Positions 36,482 through 46,326 of a stretch of DNA of 64,000 bases are shown here, one piece after another. Each line of letters opens with the position of its first letter. The stretch's first letter is position 1. The notes under the pieces are model-generated. The model saw only the letters and a list, made by a program, of their open reading frames with translations, did not search any database and had not been told where the DNA came from. This DNA comes from Cognatitamlana onchidii (GTDB lineage: Bacteria > Bacteroidota > Bacteroidia > Flavobacteriales > Flavobacteriaceae), in the NCBI RefSeq assembly GCF_004804355.1, contig NZ_SRWZ01000007.1, positions 124,001 to 188,000 of the forward strand. The letters run 5' to 3'. The position numbers and the translations under genes are program-made.

Positions 36482-37782
36482 TTTACTTTTAAAAACAATT
36501 CAGATCGCCTATAAAGAAGTAGCACAATTATAATCACATTCAGCATAAAACTTATACTAGTGGCCAACGATAGTCCCCAAAAATAGGATTTACTCATAAA
36601 CAAAACACTTAATACAATTTTAACTACTATTGCTAAAAAAGTACTCAAAAAAAGTATTCTTTCCTTATGCAACGCAAAACACGCTTTAGCCAATAGGATA
36701 TGAAAAAATATAAATGGCAGCCCTATTGACAGAACTTGAAGATATTTACTTGTAACAAAACTTGCATTATTGCTAAAAGCTCCTCTTTCAAACATCAAAG
36801 TAATTATATCCTCCCCGTAAAAGTAAAAAACAATTGAGAAAGGGAATCCCACTAAGAAAGAAAACACCAACCCTTTCTTTAAAAAACTCTTGAGAACCAG
36901 GAAATTTCTGTTTTGCGCATAAAGTGAAATTTTTGGAAAAAATACAGTTCCCAATGTCAAACCAATAATTGTTACAGGCAGATTGTTCAAAATCCCTGCA
37001 TAGTACATTGAAGATATATGTCCTTCAGGCAAATCTGCAATAAAAGACCTGTCAATTAAGGCATAGCTCTGCCCCAAAAATTCGATTAAAAGTATTATCA
37101 CATAAGACCCCACATGTAACTTATTTGGCTGAAGGGAAAATCTAAAATATTTAAAAATATTTCTTTTAACTAAATCAAAAACAAACACAAATATTTGTAA
37201 AACACTTCCCAAAACAAGACCATATGCAAATGAAAGCACCCCATATTCTTGATAAAAAAATAGGACTGATAAAATAACACAGATATGGATGAGTAATGGT
37301 GTAAATGCAGGTAACGTAAACCTTTCTTTTGCGTTATAAACAGCTTTAAAAATGTTGTAAGTTGAACTAAAAAAAGTGAAAAAAGCAAATAAAATGGTAA
37401 GATTAGATGCTAATTGTATGTGATTTTCAAATTGAATTGAAGGTGTTAACTTAATATAAAGTTGAAACAATAAGTTATATATAATAACTATAATTAGCAG
37501 AAATATTATATATGGCCAAAAAAACTGTTTGGCAAAGAGGGTATAGAATTTAGCTTCGGATTTTTGGCCCAAATCAAGTCTTGGAATTACAATATGAGGT
37601 ATAGCGTATAAAAGCAAACTAATTATCATGTTGGGCACAACGAAAACTGTTAAGAGTATGTCGAACTCCTGTGAAACACCAAATCTAGAAGCAATGACTA
37701 ACTCTCTAAGAAATCCAATCGCCTTACTCGACAAAGTAGCAATAAGAAGAATACTAAAATTTTTTTTCCATGATTGCTTCAT
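36478..37782 (-). CDS. MurJ/MviN-like lipid flippase in polysaccharide locus
   Basis: 434 aa with about 12-14 helices. The N-terminus LSSKAIGFLRELVIASRFGVS resembles the KxxGxxRE start of MurJ, the lipid II flippase, and INNLPVTIIGLTLGTVFFP-like segments (here LNNLPVTIIGLTLGTVFFP) match its central helices. Its position before wzy suggests that it flips the polysaccharide repeat unit rather than lipid II. It is coupled to the polymerase by a 4-bp overlap. ATG start at 37782. Confidence 0.8.
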   Translation of the reverse strand: MKQSWKKNFSILLIATLSSKAIGFLRELVIASRFGVSQEFDILLTVFVVPNMIISLLLYAIPHIVIPRLDLGQKSEAKFYTLFAKQFFWPYIIFLLIIVIIYNLLFQLYIKLTPSIQFENHIQLASNLTILFAFFTFFSSTYNIFKAVYNAKERFTLPAFTPLLIHICVILSVLFFYQEYGVLSFAYGLVLGSVLQIFVFVFDLVKRNIFKYFRFSLQPNKLHVGSYVIILLIEFLGQSYALIDRSFIADLPEGHISSMYYAGILNNLPVTIIGLTLGTVFFPKISLYAQNRNFLVLKSFLKKGLVFSFLVGFPFSIVFYFYGEDIITLMFERGAFSNNASFVTSKYLQVLSIGLPFIFFHILLAKACFALHKERILFLSTFLAIVVKIVLSVLFMSKSYFWGLSLATSISFMLNVIIIVLLLYRRSELFLKVK

Positions 37783-37827
37783 ACAATAAAGCTTCCTCTA
37801 ATAGTGACCACTTTTCTTTCCATCGTT

Positions 37828-39045
37828 CTACTTTCTAAATACCCCGCAAAAATCTAAAACAATCTTGTCTTCATTCAGTTCTAGGGCTTTAAACTCATCA
37901 TGGGCTACTAAAAACACCACAATATCTGCGTTTTTAGCAGCTTCGGTATAATCTGTTAACTTAAAGATATTATGTACATCTATGTTGGGCTCTACAATAT
38001 AGTGTTTCTCATTATTGGCATTCTGCAATATTTTTTGAGCTATATATTTTGCTGGAGACTCTCTTAGATCATCAATGTTAGGCTTAAAGGCTAAGCCCAT
38101 TATAGCAACACTTGGCTTTCTACCATGAGCTAATTCAAACTCTAATTTAGCTGTCTGTACTTTTTCTGCACACCAAAAAGACTTATAATTGTTAATCTCC
38201 CTGGCCTTTCCTATTATTTTAGACTCCATAGGGTAATCTGCTACTATAAAGTAAGGATCTACCGCAATGCAATGCCCTCCAACCCCACAACCAGGTTGCA
38301 AAATATTAACTCGAGGGTGTTTATTTGCTAATTCTATTAATTCCCATACATTTATTCCAGCCTTATCGCATATTAAAGATAATTCGTTGGCAAAAGCTAT
38401 TTGTACATCTCTTGATGAATTCTCAACTAGTTTACACATTTCTGCCGTTCTAGCATTGGTACGGTGCAAATCTCCTTTTATAAACTGTTTATAGAACGAT
38501 AGGGCCTTCTCTGTCGATTCTTCATCAACCCCGCCAATAACTCTATCATTATGAACTAACTCATACATAACATTCCCTGGTAAAACACGTTCTGGACAAT
38601 AAGCAATATTTAGCATGCCTTCAAGCTCTGGTCTTTCAGAATATATAAGCTGCATCATTTTTTCTGTTGTACCTATGGGAGAGGTTGATTCAATGATATA
38701 TAAATCATCCTTTTTCAAAAGAGGTAGTATCGCTTTAGTGGCAGATTCAACAAACGAAATATCTGGTTCATTTTTTGCCTTAAAAGGGGTTGGAACAACA
38801 ATTAAATATGTATTAGCCTCTACGGGAACCGTGTCTGCTTTCAAATAACCGTTTTTTACGGCGCTTGCAACTGCCAAATCTAATTCTGGCTCGACAATAT
38901 GTATCTTTCCTGCATTAATTGTTTCAACAACCTTAGAGTTTATATCAACCCCGTGAACGTAAGTTTTATTTTGAGCTATTAAGGCTGCCGTAGGTAATCC
39001 GATATACCCTAAACCTATCATTACTACTTGTGGTTTTTTGTTCAT
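37828..39045 (-). CDS. wecC: UDP-N-acetyl-D-mannosamine dehydrogenase
   Basis: 405 aa. NAD motif GLGYIGLP (11-18), central KLVENSSRDV with K205, and the catalytic GCGVGGHCIAVDPYF with C259. The pattern SSRDVQIAFANELS separates this clade from UDP-glucose dehydrogenases. The enzyme oxidises UDP-ManNAc to UDP-ManNAcA with two NAD. It is 3 bp from wecB, which supplies its substrate. ATG start at 39045. Confidence 0.9.
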   Translation of the reverse strand: MNKKPQVVMIGLGYIGLPTAALIAQNKTYVHGVDINSKVVETINAGKIHIVEPELDLAVASAVKNGYLKADTVPVEANTYLIVVPTPFKAKNEPDISFVESATKAILPLLKKDDLYIIESTSPIGTTEKMMQLIYSERPELEGMLNIAYCPERVLPGNVMYELVHNDRVIGGVDEESTEKALSFYKQFIKGDLHRTNARTAEMCKLVENSSRDVQIAFANELSLICDKAGINVWELIELANKHPRVNILQPGCGVGGHCIAVDPYFIVADYPMESKIIGKAREINNYKSFWCAEKVQTAKLEFELAHGRKPSVAIMGLAFKPNIDDLRESPAKYIAQKILQNANNEKHYIVEPNIDVHNIFKLTDYTEAAKNADIVVFLVAHDEFKALELNEDKIVLDFCGVFRK

Positions 39046-39048
39046 ATC

Positions 39049-40173
39049 TTATAACTTAGTAATAAATTCAACAATTCTTTTACAGGCCATTCCATTTCCA
39101 TAAGGATTATGTAACCTACTCATGCTATTATAGCTTTTATTTGATAGTAAACGATTCGTCTCTTTTACTATTTTTTCTGTATTCGTCCCCACTAATAAAA
39201 CCGTTCCAGCATCAACCGCTTCAGGCCTTTCTGTAGTATTCCTCATAACCAAAACAGGCTTCCCCAAACTTGGTGCCTCTTCTTGCACGCCACCGCTATC
39301 TGTTATTATTAAATAAGATTTGTTCATTAACCAAACAAAGGCAGGATAGGATAAGGGCGAGATTAATTTTATATTGCTCACTTCTCCCAAAAGCTTATAA
39401 ACAGGTTTTTGTACATTTGGATTAAGGTGCACAGGATAAACAATCTCAACATCTTGGTTGGCCTGAGCTATATCTTTTAAGGCATGGCAAATATTAACGA
39501 ATCCGTCTCCGTGGTTTTCTCTTCTATGACCAGTTACTAATATAATTCTTTTAGAAAGATCTAATATGGTCTTTAGTCCATCTACCTCTTCGTCAGAATA
39601 GTCTTCTGAAGAAACCTTATTTGTGCTAAACTTAAGAGCATCAATAACCGTGTTTCCAGTAACCAAAATTAAATCATCTTTTATATTCTCCTTTAGTAAG
39701 TTTTTCTTCGACGTGATGGTTGGGGCAAAATGGTAGTCTGATACTACGCCCGTAATACTTCTGTTAACCTCTTCTGGAAAAGGAGATCTTTTATTAAAGG
39801 TTCTCAATCCAGCCTCAATATGGCAAACCTTAGAACCCGAATAAAATGCAGCTATACTAGCAGCCATTGTAGTGGTGGTATCACCATGAACATATACAAA
39901 ATCCGGATTAAACTCCTCTAAAACAACCTTCAGCCCTTGTATAATTTCTGCCGTCAAAGAGTATAAGTTTTGATTAGGCTTCATTAGGTCTAAATCATAA
40001 TCTGCAGTAATTTCGAAAAAAGATAAAACTTGATCCAACATTTCACGATGCTGAGCCGTAATGCAAACTTTTGTGTCAAATTTATTAGGGAATCTTTGAA
40101 ACTCTTTAATCAATGGAGCCATTTTTATTGCCTCCGGCCTTGTACCAAAAATCAATAAATTCTTTTTTTTCAT
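39049..40173 (-). CDS. wecB: UDP-N-acetylglucosamine 2-epimerase (non-hydrolysing)
   Basis: 374 aa. GTRPEAIKMAPLIKEF at the N-terminus, VHGDTTTTMAASIAAFY, HIEAGLRTF, VTGHRRENHGDGF and ITDSGGVQEEAPSLGKPVL together define the family. It interconverts UDP-GlcNAc and UDP-ManNAc and feeds the adjacent WecC. ATG start at 40173. A 55-bp gap separates it from the rhamnose genes. Confidence 0.95.
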   Translation of the reverse strand: MKKKNLLIFGTRPEAIKMAPLIKEFQRFPNKFDTKVCITAQHREMLDQVLSFFEITADYDLDLMKPNQNLYSLTAEIIQGLKVVLEEFNPDFVYVHGDTTTTMAASIAAFYSGSKVCHIEAGLRTFNKRSPFPEEVNRSITGVVSDYHFAPTITSKKNLLKENIKDDLILVTGNTVIDALKFSTNKVSSEDYSDEEVDGLKTILDLSKRIILVTGHRRENHGDGFVNICHALKDIAQANQDVEIVYPVHLNPNVQKPVYKLLGEVSNIKLISPLSYPAFVWLMNKSYLIITDSGGVQEEAPSLGKPVLVMRNTTERPEAVDAGTVLLVGTNTEKIVKETNRLLSNKSYNSMSRLHNPYGNGMACKRIVEFITKL

Positions 40174-40228
40174 ATCCTACCTTTCCTTCTTTAAATTAAC
40201 CATATAGTCCATACCCTATTGCTTAAAG

Positions 40229-41083
40229 CTATTTTAGTCTTGATAAACACGTACTTAAACTATCCTTCCAATATGGAATATTTAAGCTAAAAGCATCCTT
40301 TATCTTACCTTTATTCATCACACTATAAGCTGGTCTTGCTGCTGGTGTTGGGTACTCTTCAGATTTAATCGGATTTAATTGCACTGTTGCTTCCGACAAA
40401 TCAAATATCTCTTTAGCAAAATCGTACCAACTTACTATACCCGCATTACTGTAATGATATAGTCCATAACAATCCTTTCTTTCTGCAATAAGTTTCAAAA
40501 TAACATTGGCTAGATCTCTTGCATAGGTGGGAGTCCCTATTTGATCATTTACAACGCTTAAAACTTCTTTCGTCTTAGCTAACCTTAACATAGTTTTCAA
40601 GAAGTTATTCCCATGCTCCGAGTACAACCAAGCCGTTCTAATAATAAAATGTTCGCTAAAAGTGTGGCCTATTTCTTTTTCTCCCTTCAATTTAGAGGCT
40701 CCATAAACATTTATTGGCTCTGGCATATCTTCCTCGGTATAAGGGACTGATTGATTTCCATTAAAAACAAAATCTGTAGAAATATGAATTAAAACAGCAT
40801 TGTGTCTAGCACAAGCCGAGGCCAAATTTTTTGGGCCGAGCGCATTAATTTTATAGGATTTTTCTACATCTGATTCAGCCTCATCAACAGCAGTGTAAGC
40901 AGCACAATTTATACAGTAATCAACTTGGTTTGATTCAAAAAATGGAATGACCTCATCCATTTTACAAATATCTAGTTCTTGATAATCTGTGTAAATAAAG
41001 TTAAACCCCATATAATTAGGCGATAAATCTCTTATGCAGTGTCCAAGTTGACCACTAGCTCCAGTAACTAAAATATTTATCAT
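40229..41083 (-). CDS. rfbD: dTDP-4-dehydrorhamnose reductase
   Basis: 284 aa, SDR fold with GASGQLG (8-14), ISTDFVFNG (101-109) and the catalytic Y127/K131 in YGASKLKGE. The enzyme reduces dTDP-4-keto-L-rhamnose to dTDP-L-rhamnose with NAD(P)H, the last step of the pathway. It overlaps rfbC by 4 bp. ATG start at 41083. Confidence 0.93.
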   Translation of the reverse strand: MINILVTGASGQLGHCIRDLSPNYMGFNFIYTDYQELDICKMDEVIPFFESNQVDYCINCAAYTAVDEAESDVEKSYKINALGPKNLASACARHNAVLIHISTDFVFNGNQSVPYTEEDMPEPINVYGASKLKGEKEIGHTFSEHFIIRTAWLYSEHGNNFLKTMLRLAKTKEVLSVVNDQIGTPTYARDLANVILKLIAERKDCYGLYHYSNAGIVSWYDFAKEIFDLSEATVQLNPIKSEEYPTPAARPAYSVMNKGKIKDAFSLNIPYWKDSLSTCLSRLK

Positions 41084-41628
41084 ATAAGGGTTTTATCAAA
41101 TTCAGGTAATATTAAATCTTTCTCTGAAACAATTAGTTGTTCATCTGGCAACTTCCAATCAATGTTTAAACTCTTATCTGAATACAATACCCCGCCTTCA
41201 GATTCTTTGTTGTAGTAATTATCACATTTATATGAAAAACGTGCAGTGTTGCTTAAAACAACAAAGCCATGAGCAAAGCCTCTTGGTATAAACAACTGCC
41301 TTTTATTTTCTTCAGATAGTTCAACAGCAATATGTTGCCCAAATGTTGGTGATTCTCTTCTGATATCAACCGCCACATCCAAAACTTGTCCTTCAAGAAC
41401 TCTTACCAATTTTGCTTGTGCATATTTCCCTTGTTGAAAATGTAGTCCCCTCAGAACTCCTTGAAAAGACAAGGACTCGTTATCTTGGACAAAACCAACT
41501 TTATTCCCTACAATTTCGTTAAAAACAGCTTCATTATAAGACTCGAAAAAATAACCTCTTTTATCTTCAAATAGTTTCGGTTCAAGAATAATACAACCTT
41601 CTAATTCAGTTAGGGTAGCCTTCATCAT
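41080..41628 (-). CDS. rfbC: dTDP-4-dehydrorhamnose 3,5-epimerase
   Basis: 182 aa, cupin fold. [19 protein letters not shown] with the catalytic His, [14 protein letters not shown] and the YKCDNYYN segment are the family's conserved blocks. It epimerises dTDP-4-keto-6-deoxyglucose at C3 and C5. Overlaps of 4 bp with both rfbA and rfbD show a tightly coupled set. Start at ATG 41628, with a second ATG directly after it. Confidence 0.95.
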   Translation of the reverse strand: MMKATLTELEGCIILEPKLFEDKRGYFFESYNEAVFNEIVGNKVGFVQDNESLSFQGVLRGLHFQQGKYAQAKLVRVLEGQVLDVAVDIRRESPTFGQHIAVELSEENKRQLFIPRGFAHGFVVLSNTARFSYKCDNYYNKESEGGVLYSDKSLNIDWKLPDEQLIVSEKDLILPEFDKTLI

Positions 41629-42491
41629 TTCTCCTTTAATATGCCTAGCAAATTCTTTCCATAGCCACTTTTCAATAGAGGCTCTGCCAAAACTTTAAAC
41701 TGACTTTCATTAATATAACCCATTTCAAATGCAGCTGCTTCAATAGCACCTATTTTTAGCCCTTGTCTTTCTTCTATGACTTCAACAAATTGAGCTGCCT
41801 GCATAAGGGATTGAAATGTTCCCGTATCTAACCAGGCCGTACCTCTATCTAAGATACTTACATTTAATTTCCCTAGTTCCAGATACTGTTTGTTAACATC
41901 TGTTATCTCTAGTTCCCCTCTCTGACTGGGTTTAATATTTTTGGCTATTCCAACTACAGAATTATCGTAAAAATAAATTCCAGGAACCGCGTAGTTTGAT
42001 CTTGGTTCAGCTGGTTTTTCCTCAATAGAAATAGCTTTGTTGTTATCATCAAATTCCACTACCCCATAACGCTCTGGATCATGAACCCTATAAGCGTAAA
42101 TAATCCCTCCTTCAGGATTATTGTTTGCCCTTAAGAGTTTCTTGAGCCCAGTCCCGTAAAAAATATTATCTCCTAATATTAATGCCACCTTGTCGTTTCC
42201 TATAAACTCTTCTCCAATTAAAAACGCCTCAGCCAATCCATTAGGAGCTTCTTGAATAGCATATTCAAAAGAACATCCGTACTTTTCACCATCTCCTAAT
42301 AAGTCTTTAAATAGTGGTAAGTCCTTAGGCGTAGAAATAATCAAAATTTCTCGAATCCCTGAATACATTAAAGTAGACAGAGGATAATATATCATAGGCT
42401 TATCATAAATAGGCATAAGTTGCTTGCTTACTGTAAGTGTTAGCGGGTGTAATCGTGTTCCTGACCCCCCCGCGAGTATAATTCCTTTCAT
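41625..42491 (-). CDS. rfbA: Glucose-1-phosphate thymidylyltransferase
   Basis: 288 aa from ATG 42491; the open frame extends 15 codons upstream into rfbB but homologues start [18 protein letters not shown]. The GGSGTRLHP (8-16) loop binds dTTP, and [16 protein letters not shown] and ILGDNIFYG are typical of RmlA. It makes dTDP-glucose. The start is 1 bp after the rfbB stop and the end overlaps rfbC by 4 bp. Confidence 0.96.
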   Translation of the reverse strand: MKGIILAGGSGTRLHPLTLTVSKQLMPIYDKPMIYYPLSTLMYSGIREILIISTPKDLPLFKDLLGDGEKYGCSFEYAIQEAPNGLAEAFLIGEEFIGNDKVALILGDNIFYGTGLKKLLRANNNPEGGIIYAYRVHDPERYGVVEFDDNNKAISIEEKPAEPRSNYAVPGIYFYDNSVVGIAKNIKPSQRGELEITDVNKQYLELGKLNVSILDRGTAWLDTGTFQSLMQAAQFVEVIEERQGLKIGAIEAAAFEMGYINESQFKVLAEPLLKSGYGKNLLGILKEK

Positions 42492-42492
42492 A

Positions 42493-43545
42493 CTATTTAT
42501 TATAGTGATTTTCGTAATAAGACTGATATTCCCCACTTGTTACATCATCTAACCACTCTTTATTATTTAAATACCATTCAATTGTTTTTTCAAGTCCTTG
42601 CTCAAAAGTTACCGAAGGCTGCCAGCCTAATTCGTTCTTTATTTTGGAAGCGTCAATAGCATATCTTAAATCATGACCTGGACGGTCTTTGACATATGTA
42701 ATGAGCTTTTCAGAAGTTCCCTTTTTCCTTCCTAATTTACTGTCCATTTGCTCACATAGCAACTTGACCAAATCAATGTTTTTCCATTCATTAAACCCTC
42801 CTATATTATAAGTTTCTTCGTTTAATCCTTTATGATAAACCAAATCAATTGCTATCGCATGATCTTTAACATACAACCAATCTCTAGTATAATTTCCATC
42901 GCCATATACTGGTAATGGTTTGTTGTGTATTATATTATTTATGAATAACGGAATTAGTTTCTCGGGAAACTGGTTCTCACCATAATTATTAGAGCAATTT
43001 GTAATAACATAGGGCAAACCATAGGTTTCGCTGTAGGCTCTAACAAAATGATCTGAACTGGCCTTCGAAGCTGAATAAGGAGAATTCGGATCGTAAGAAG
43101 TGGATTCTGTAAATAATCCTGTTTCCCCTAATGTCCCGTAGACCTCATCTGTACTAATATGATAAAAACGTTTACCTTCAAAATTATCTTTCCATAAATC
43201 TTTGAAAGCATTCAATAAGTTTAATGTACCTATAATATTAGTTTTCACAAATGCCAAAGGGTCTTTTATCGACCTATCCACATGCGATTCCGCAGCCAAA
43301 TGAATAACTCCTTCAAATCTATGCGTTTGAAAGATTTCTGAGATAAATGCTTCATCATTAATATCTCCTTTTATAAAAGTATAATTAGCCTCTTCCTCAA
43401 TATCTTTAAGATTTGAGAGATTACCTGCATATGTCAAGGCATCTAAATTAAAAATCTTATAGTTAGGATATTTCTTCACAAAAAGCCGAACCACATGCGA
43501 CCCAATAAAACCAGCTCCTCCTGTAATTAATACTCTCACTTTCAC
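42493..43545 (-). CDS. rfbB: dTDP-glucose 4,6-dehydratase
   Basis: 350 aa. NAD motif GGAGFIGSH (9-17), STDEVYG with D133/E134, and YSASKASSD with Y157/K161, the full catalytic set of RmlB. It converts dTDP-glucose to dTDP-4-keto-6-deoxyglucose. The start is GTG 43545, whose G is shared with the TAG stop of the upstream wzz-like gene; a second GTG lies two codons on. No ATG is available near. Confidence 0.95.
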   Translation of the reverse strand: MKVRVLITGGAGFIGSHVVRLFVKKYPNYKIFNLDALTYAGNLSNLKDIEEEANYTFIKGDINDEAFISEIFQTHRFEGVIHLAAESHVDRSIKDPLAFVKTNIIGTLNLLNAFKDLWKDNFEGKRFYHISTDEVYGTLGETGLFTESTSYDPNSPYSASKASSDHFVRAYSETYGLPYVITNCSNNYGENQFPEKLIPLFINNIIHNKPLPVYGDGNYTRDWLYVKDHAIAIDLVYHKGLNEETYNIGGFNEWKNIDLVKLLCEQMDSKLGRKKGTSEKLITYVKDRPGHDLRYAIDASKIKNELGWQPSVTFEQGLEKTIEWYLNNKEWLDDVTSGEYQSYYENHYNK

Positions 43546-44591
43546 TACTTATTATAGTTCTTCAAAAAACTATTTAATGTTATTAAGCCAAAAAACAAGA
43601 TCATTATGCAAACGATTACAATAGGAACAATAAACTTATAACTATTTAAAACCCCTTTTAATTCTACACCCTTTGAAGGGAAGTCTGAAATAACATTTAA
43701 AATACTAGATTTATTCGCTCGTTCTTCGTTAAGTTCAACCAGTCTTGCTTTTAAAGCTTCCATTTTATTTATTAAAGAAAGTTCTTTGTTTTCACTAGAT
43801 CCATTTTGTCCCAAACTAATATTTGTTCCTGATTCGATCTTTTCAGCTTCTTTTAGCATGACTTTCTTGTATAACAACTGTAATGAGTCTATTTCAATCA
43901 ATTGTTTATTGTACAAACTATCTTGTAATTGAATATTAACATCACTAATATCCTTCTGAAGATTAAAATAATCGTTGCTTGAAATAGAGTTTATGATAGC
44001 AGGCTGTATTTGTTTGGCGATAACATTACTTGAGGCAACAACAGAAACGGTATGAAAACGGGCATCTAAGGAATTAAAATTCTTAAGATATGCTTTCATA
44101 TCAATGGCCTTCTGAGTAGTTGTATCTAAACTGCGTACAAATTCATCAAATAACAGCACTTTTTGGTTTTCATCGGAATATGACTCAACGGAAAATTTCT
44201 TAATATAAGAAGCTTCCCTTTGAGAAATATTAAGAGCCTCTGCCAAAGCCGTAGAGTCCTTAGATACGGCTAACTCATTATAAAAGTTTATATTGTTATA
44301 CAGCTGTTGAACACTGTTAAAATTTGGCTCTAATACCATGGTGGAAATATATTTAGGTTCTTTATTGTAATCTAAATAAACCCCGATTAATAAGCCTATT
44401 ACCCCAGCAATCGCAAACTTTATAAAATGTTTTTGAATAAAAAGCAAAAACAATATAATAATTCGAAAAATGCCTTTGAAAATGCTTCCAATAAATTTAA
44501 AAAAACGCTCAAAGGCATTTCCTATAAGCTTAAACAATTGGCCTAAATCTACCTCTTCTGATTGTTGCGGCTGACTAGATTCTTTACTCAT
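43545..44591 (-). CDS. Wzz-like chain-length/polysaccharide co-polymerase protein
   Basis: 348 aa. An N-terminal polar segment (1-18), hydrophobic stretches at about 41-52 and 57-73, a mostly helical periplasmic domain (80-315) with coiled-coil-like ELSLINKMEALKARLVELNE, and a C-terminal membrane helix (320-343). This is the topology of Wzz/GNVR co-polymerases, but without the tyrosine-kinase domain fused in many exopolysaccharide systems. It probably controls polymer length. It shares one base with the rfbB start. ATG start at 44591. Confidence 0.7.
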   Translation of the reverse strand: MSKESSQPQQSEEVDLGQLFKLIGNAFERFFKFIGSIFKGIFRIIILFLLFIQKHFIKFAIAGVIGLLIGVYLDYNKEPKYISTMVLEPNFNSVQQLYNNINFYNELAVSKDSTALAEALNISQREASYIKKFSVESYSDENQKVLLFDEFVRSLDTTTQKAIDMKAYLKNFNSLDARFHTVSVVASSNVIAKQIQPAIINSISSNDYFNLQKDISDVNIQLQDSLYNKQLIEIDSLQLLYKKVMLKEAEKIESGTNISLGQNGSSENKELSLINKMEALKARLVELNEERANKSSILNVISDFPSKGVELKGVLNSYKFIVPIVIVCIMILFFGLITLNSFLKNYNK

Positions 44592-44599
44592 AATAGTTG

Positions 44600-46288
44600 T
44601 TAATTAAGTATTTGCTGTATAATTGTTTTCGTAATTAAATATGTCGGTCTTACCCCAGTGGTACCAAGTCCACCAGATGCCAAAGTAGCTCCTGTTTCAA
44701 GTGGGTTATCACTAGCGTAATAGGCATATCGTACTTTTACATCCTTCTTTATACTTCCTCTTACTTTCGATGCCGCTTGAATAGCTTTTTGATAATGCGC
44801 CCCTTCCATCTCTAACCCTATAACTTGCCAAGTGGAATTATAAAAGAATTTCAAAATATCCTTGTTTTGCAAGGACGTTCCTAATACGGTAATCATCGCG
44901 CCTTCATAAACACCAACTCCTTGCCCCTCAACATCTTCTTTTTTTAATTCGTTTTTAAAAGGATAGTTATCGGCAGTGCCTTCAAAAATATGTGCTGAAG
45001 GAATCATAATATCTCCCTTTCCTCCTTCTAAAATACCCGCCTTACCCATTATAGATACCGATTCTACATTTAAATGAATTTTTTCATCCTGCCTTTTATA
45101 TGGTTTTAATAGTTCATCAATTGATTCATAGGCCTGTTCCCCAAATGCATAATCCATAACCAAAACTACAGGCTTTTCTTTTTCAATAACAACTTCTGAC
45201 ATCTTAACACCAACTTTTGAAATATCCATTTTAGACGTGTCAAATATCTGAACATCAATATTTGCTCTAGATTTATCTTCAATATAAATCATCCCATTTT
45301 GCAAGGCTACTTTTGTAACTTTATTCCTTAATGCCTCATTCTCTTTTTTACTCAACGATTCATAAAGCTCAACAACATCCAAATTTGATGTTTTGGCCTT
45401 TAAAGCCTTTCCTGCAAAAAGCGTATTCATAACGCTATGCATATTAGCACTTATTATATGCAAAGGCCTCTCCAAAAGATTATGGCTATATAGTACTTCT
45501 TTGATAGAATTTGCCCATAATTCTCCATGAATGTGATGCCCTATTCTTTCTCTTAAAACAGGACTAAAAGTAACCGTTCTTTTGTTATTATGAACCAGTT
45601 CTTCTATGGCCAACTTACCTAACCAATATACAATATGCAAAAGTCTTTCTGGTTGTGACGGACAAGAAAATGACCTGTAGATTACATTTATTTCGTTAAA
45701 CGCTCTTCCAAGGATATTTGCAGCATGTGTAATAGCTACCTCCCTCTGTTCATTTGTAAGCTTCTTTTTTGAAAGTACTACTTTTTCTAACTTGATCCAA
45801 TCGCGCGTTGTCGAACCTTCCTCATCAATTAATACTCGGTTCCCAATTTTATGAGATTCAATAAAAAGAAACGTTAAATGGGTAAGAATATCGTAGATTT
45901 CTGAACGCCCTCTTGTAATTTCAATATTCATCTGTTCATCATCTATTCTATAACAATTACGTCGTCTTTTTTTAGGAATAATAGGTTCAAAATGCGAATT
46001 GGAGTATCCTTCATCACTTGTCAAGTTTATAAACGAACACTCTTCAATACCTCGTGGTAATCTATCTATAACATAAAGAAGCCCTTCTAGCTCTGCTTTT
46101 TCTTCGCCTACCGAACCATAAATTTCTGGTCTTAACAGTAATAATGCTTGCCTTAAGGTTTCGCCAGAAACTCCCATAGGTTTGTAAAACCCTCTATTAA
46201 ACAAATGACGCATGGTAATATACATGCGCTCTATGGCGTTAGAGCTCTCTTGCGCCCTTGTTCTTTCATGTTGCTTATTACTGGCCAT
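44600..46288 (-). CDS. Uncharacterised protein with nucleoside-phosphorylase-like C-terminus (DUF6909-like)
   Basis: 562 aa, soluble. Residues 1 to about 250 are helical with no known motif (NAIERMYITMRHLFNRGFYK, RIGHHIHGELWANSIKEVLY). The C-terminal 200 residues hold an alternating alpha/beta pattern (KPVVLVMDYAFGEQAY; SVSIMGKAGILEGGKGDIMI) and IGLEMEGAHYQKAIQAAS (490-507), close to the MEG/MEx ribose-binding motif of nucleoside phosphorylases and MTA/SAH nucleosidases. A flavobacterial family called DUF6909 fits from memory. It lies between the GH3-like gene and wzz on the same strand. Function unknown. ATG start at 46288. Confidence 0.6.
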   Translation of the reverse strand: MASNKQHERTRAQESSNAIERMYITMRHLFNRGFYKPMGVSGETLRQALLLLRPEIYGSVGEEKAELEGLLYVIDRLPRGIEECSFINLTSDEGYSNSHFEPIIPKKRRRNCYRIDDEQMNIEITRGRSEIYDILTHLTFLFIESHKIGNRVLIDEEGSTTRDWIKLEKVVLSKKKLTNEQREVAITHAANILGRAFNEINVIYRSFSCPSQPERLLHIVYWLGKLAIEELVHNNKRTVTFSPVLRERIGHHIHGELWANSIKEVLYSHNLLERPLHIISANMHSVMNTLFAGKALKAKTSNLDVVELYESLSKKENEALRNKVTKVALQNGMIYIEDKSRANIDVQIFDTSKMDISKVGVKMSEVVIEKEKPVVLVMDYAFGEQAYESIDELLKPYKRQDEKIHLNVESVSIMGKAGILEGGKGDIMIPSAHIFEGTADNYPFKNELKKEDVEGQGVGVYEGAMITVLGTSLQNKDILKFFYNSTWQVIGLEMEGAHYQKAIQAASKVRGSIKKDVKVRYAYYASDNPLETGATLASGGLGTTGVRPTYLITKTIIQQILN

Positions 46289-46326
46289 AGCTTAATTTGA
46301 ATGGGCCAAAGATAAGATTATTTGAA

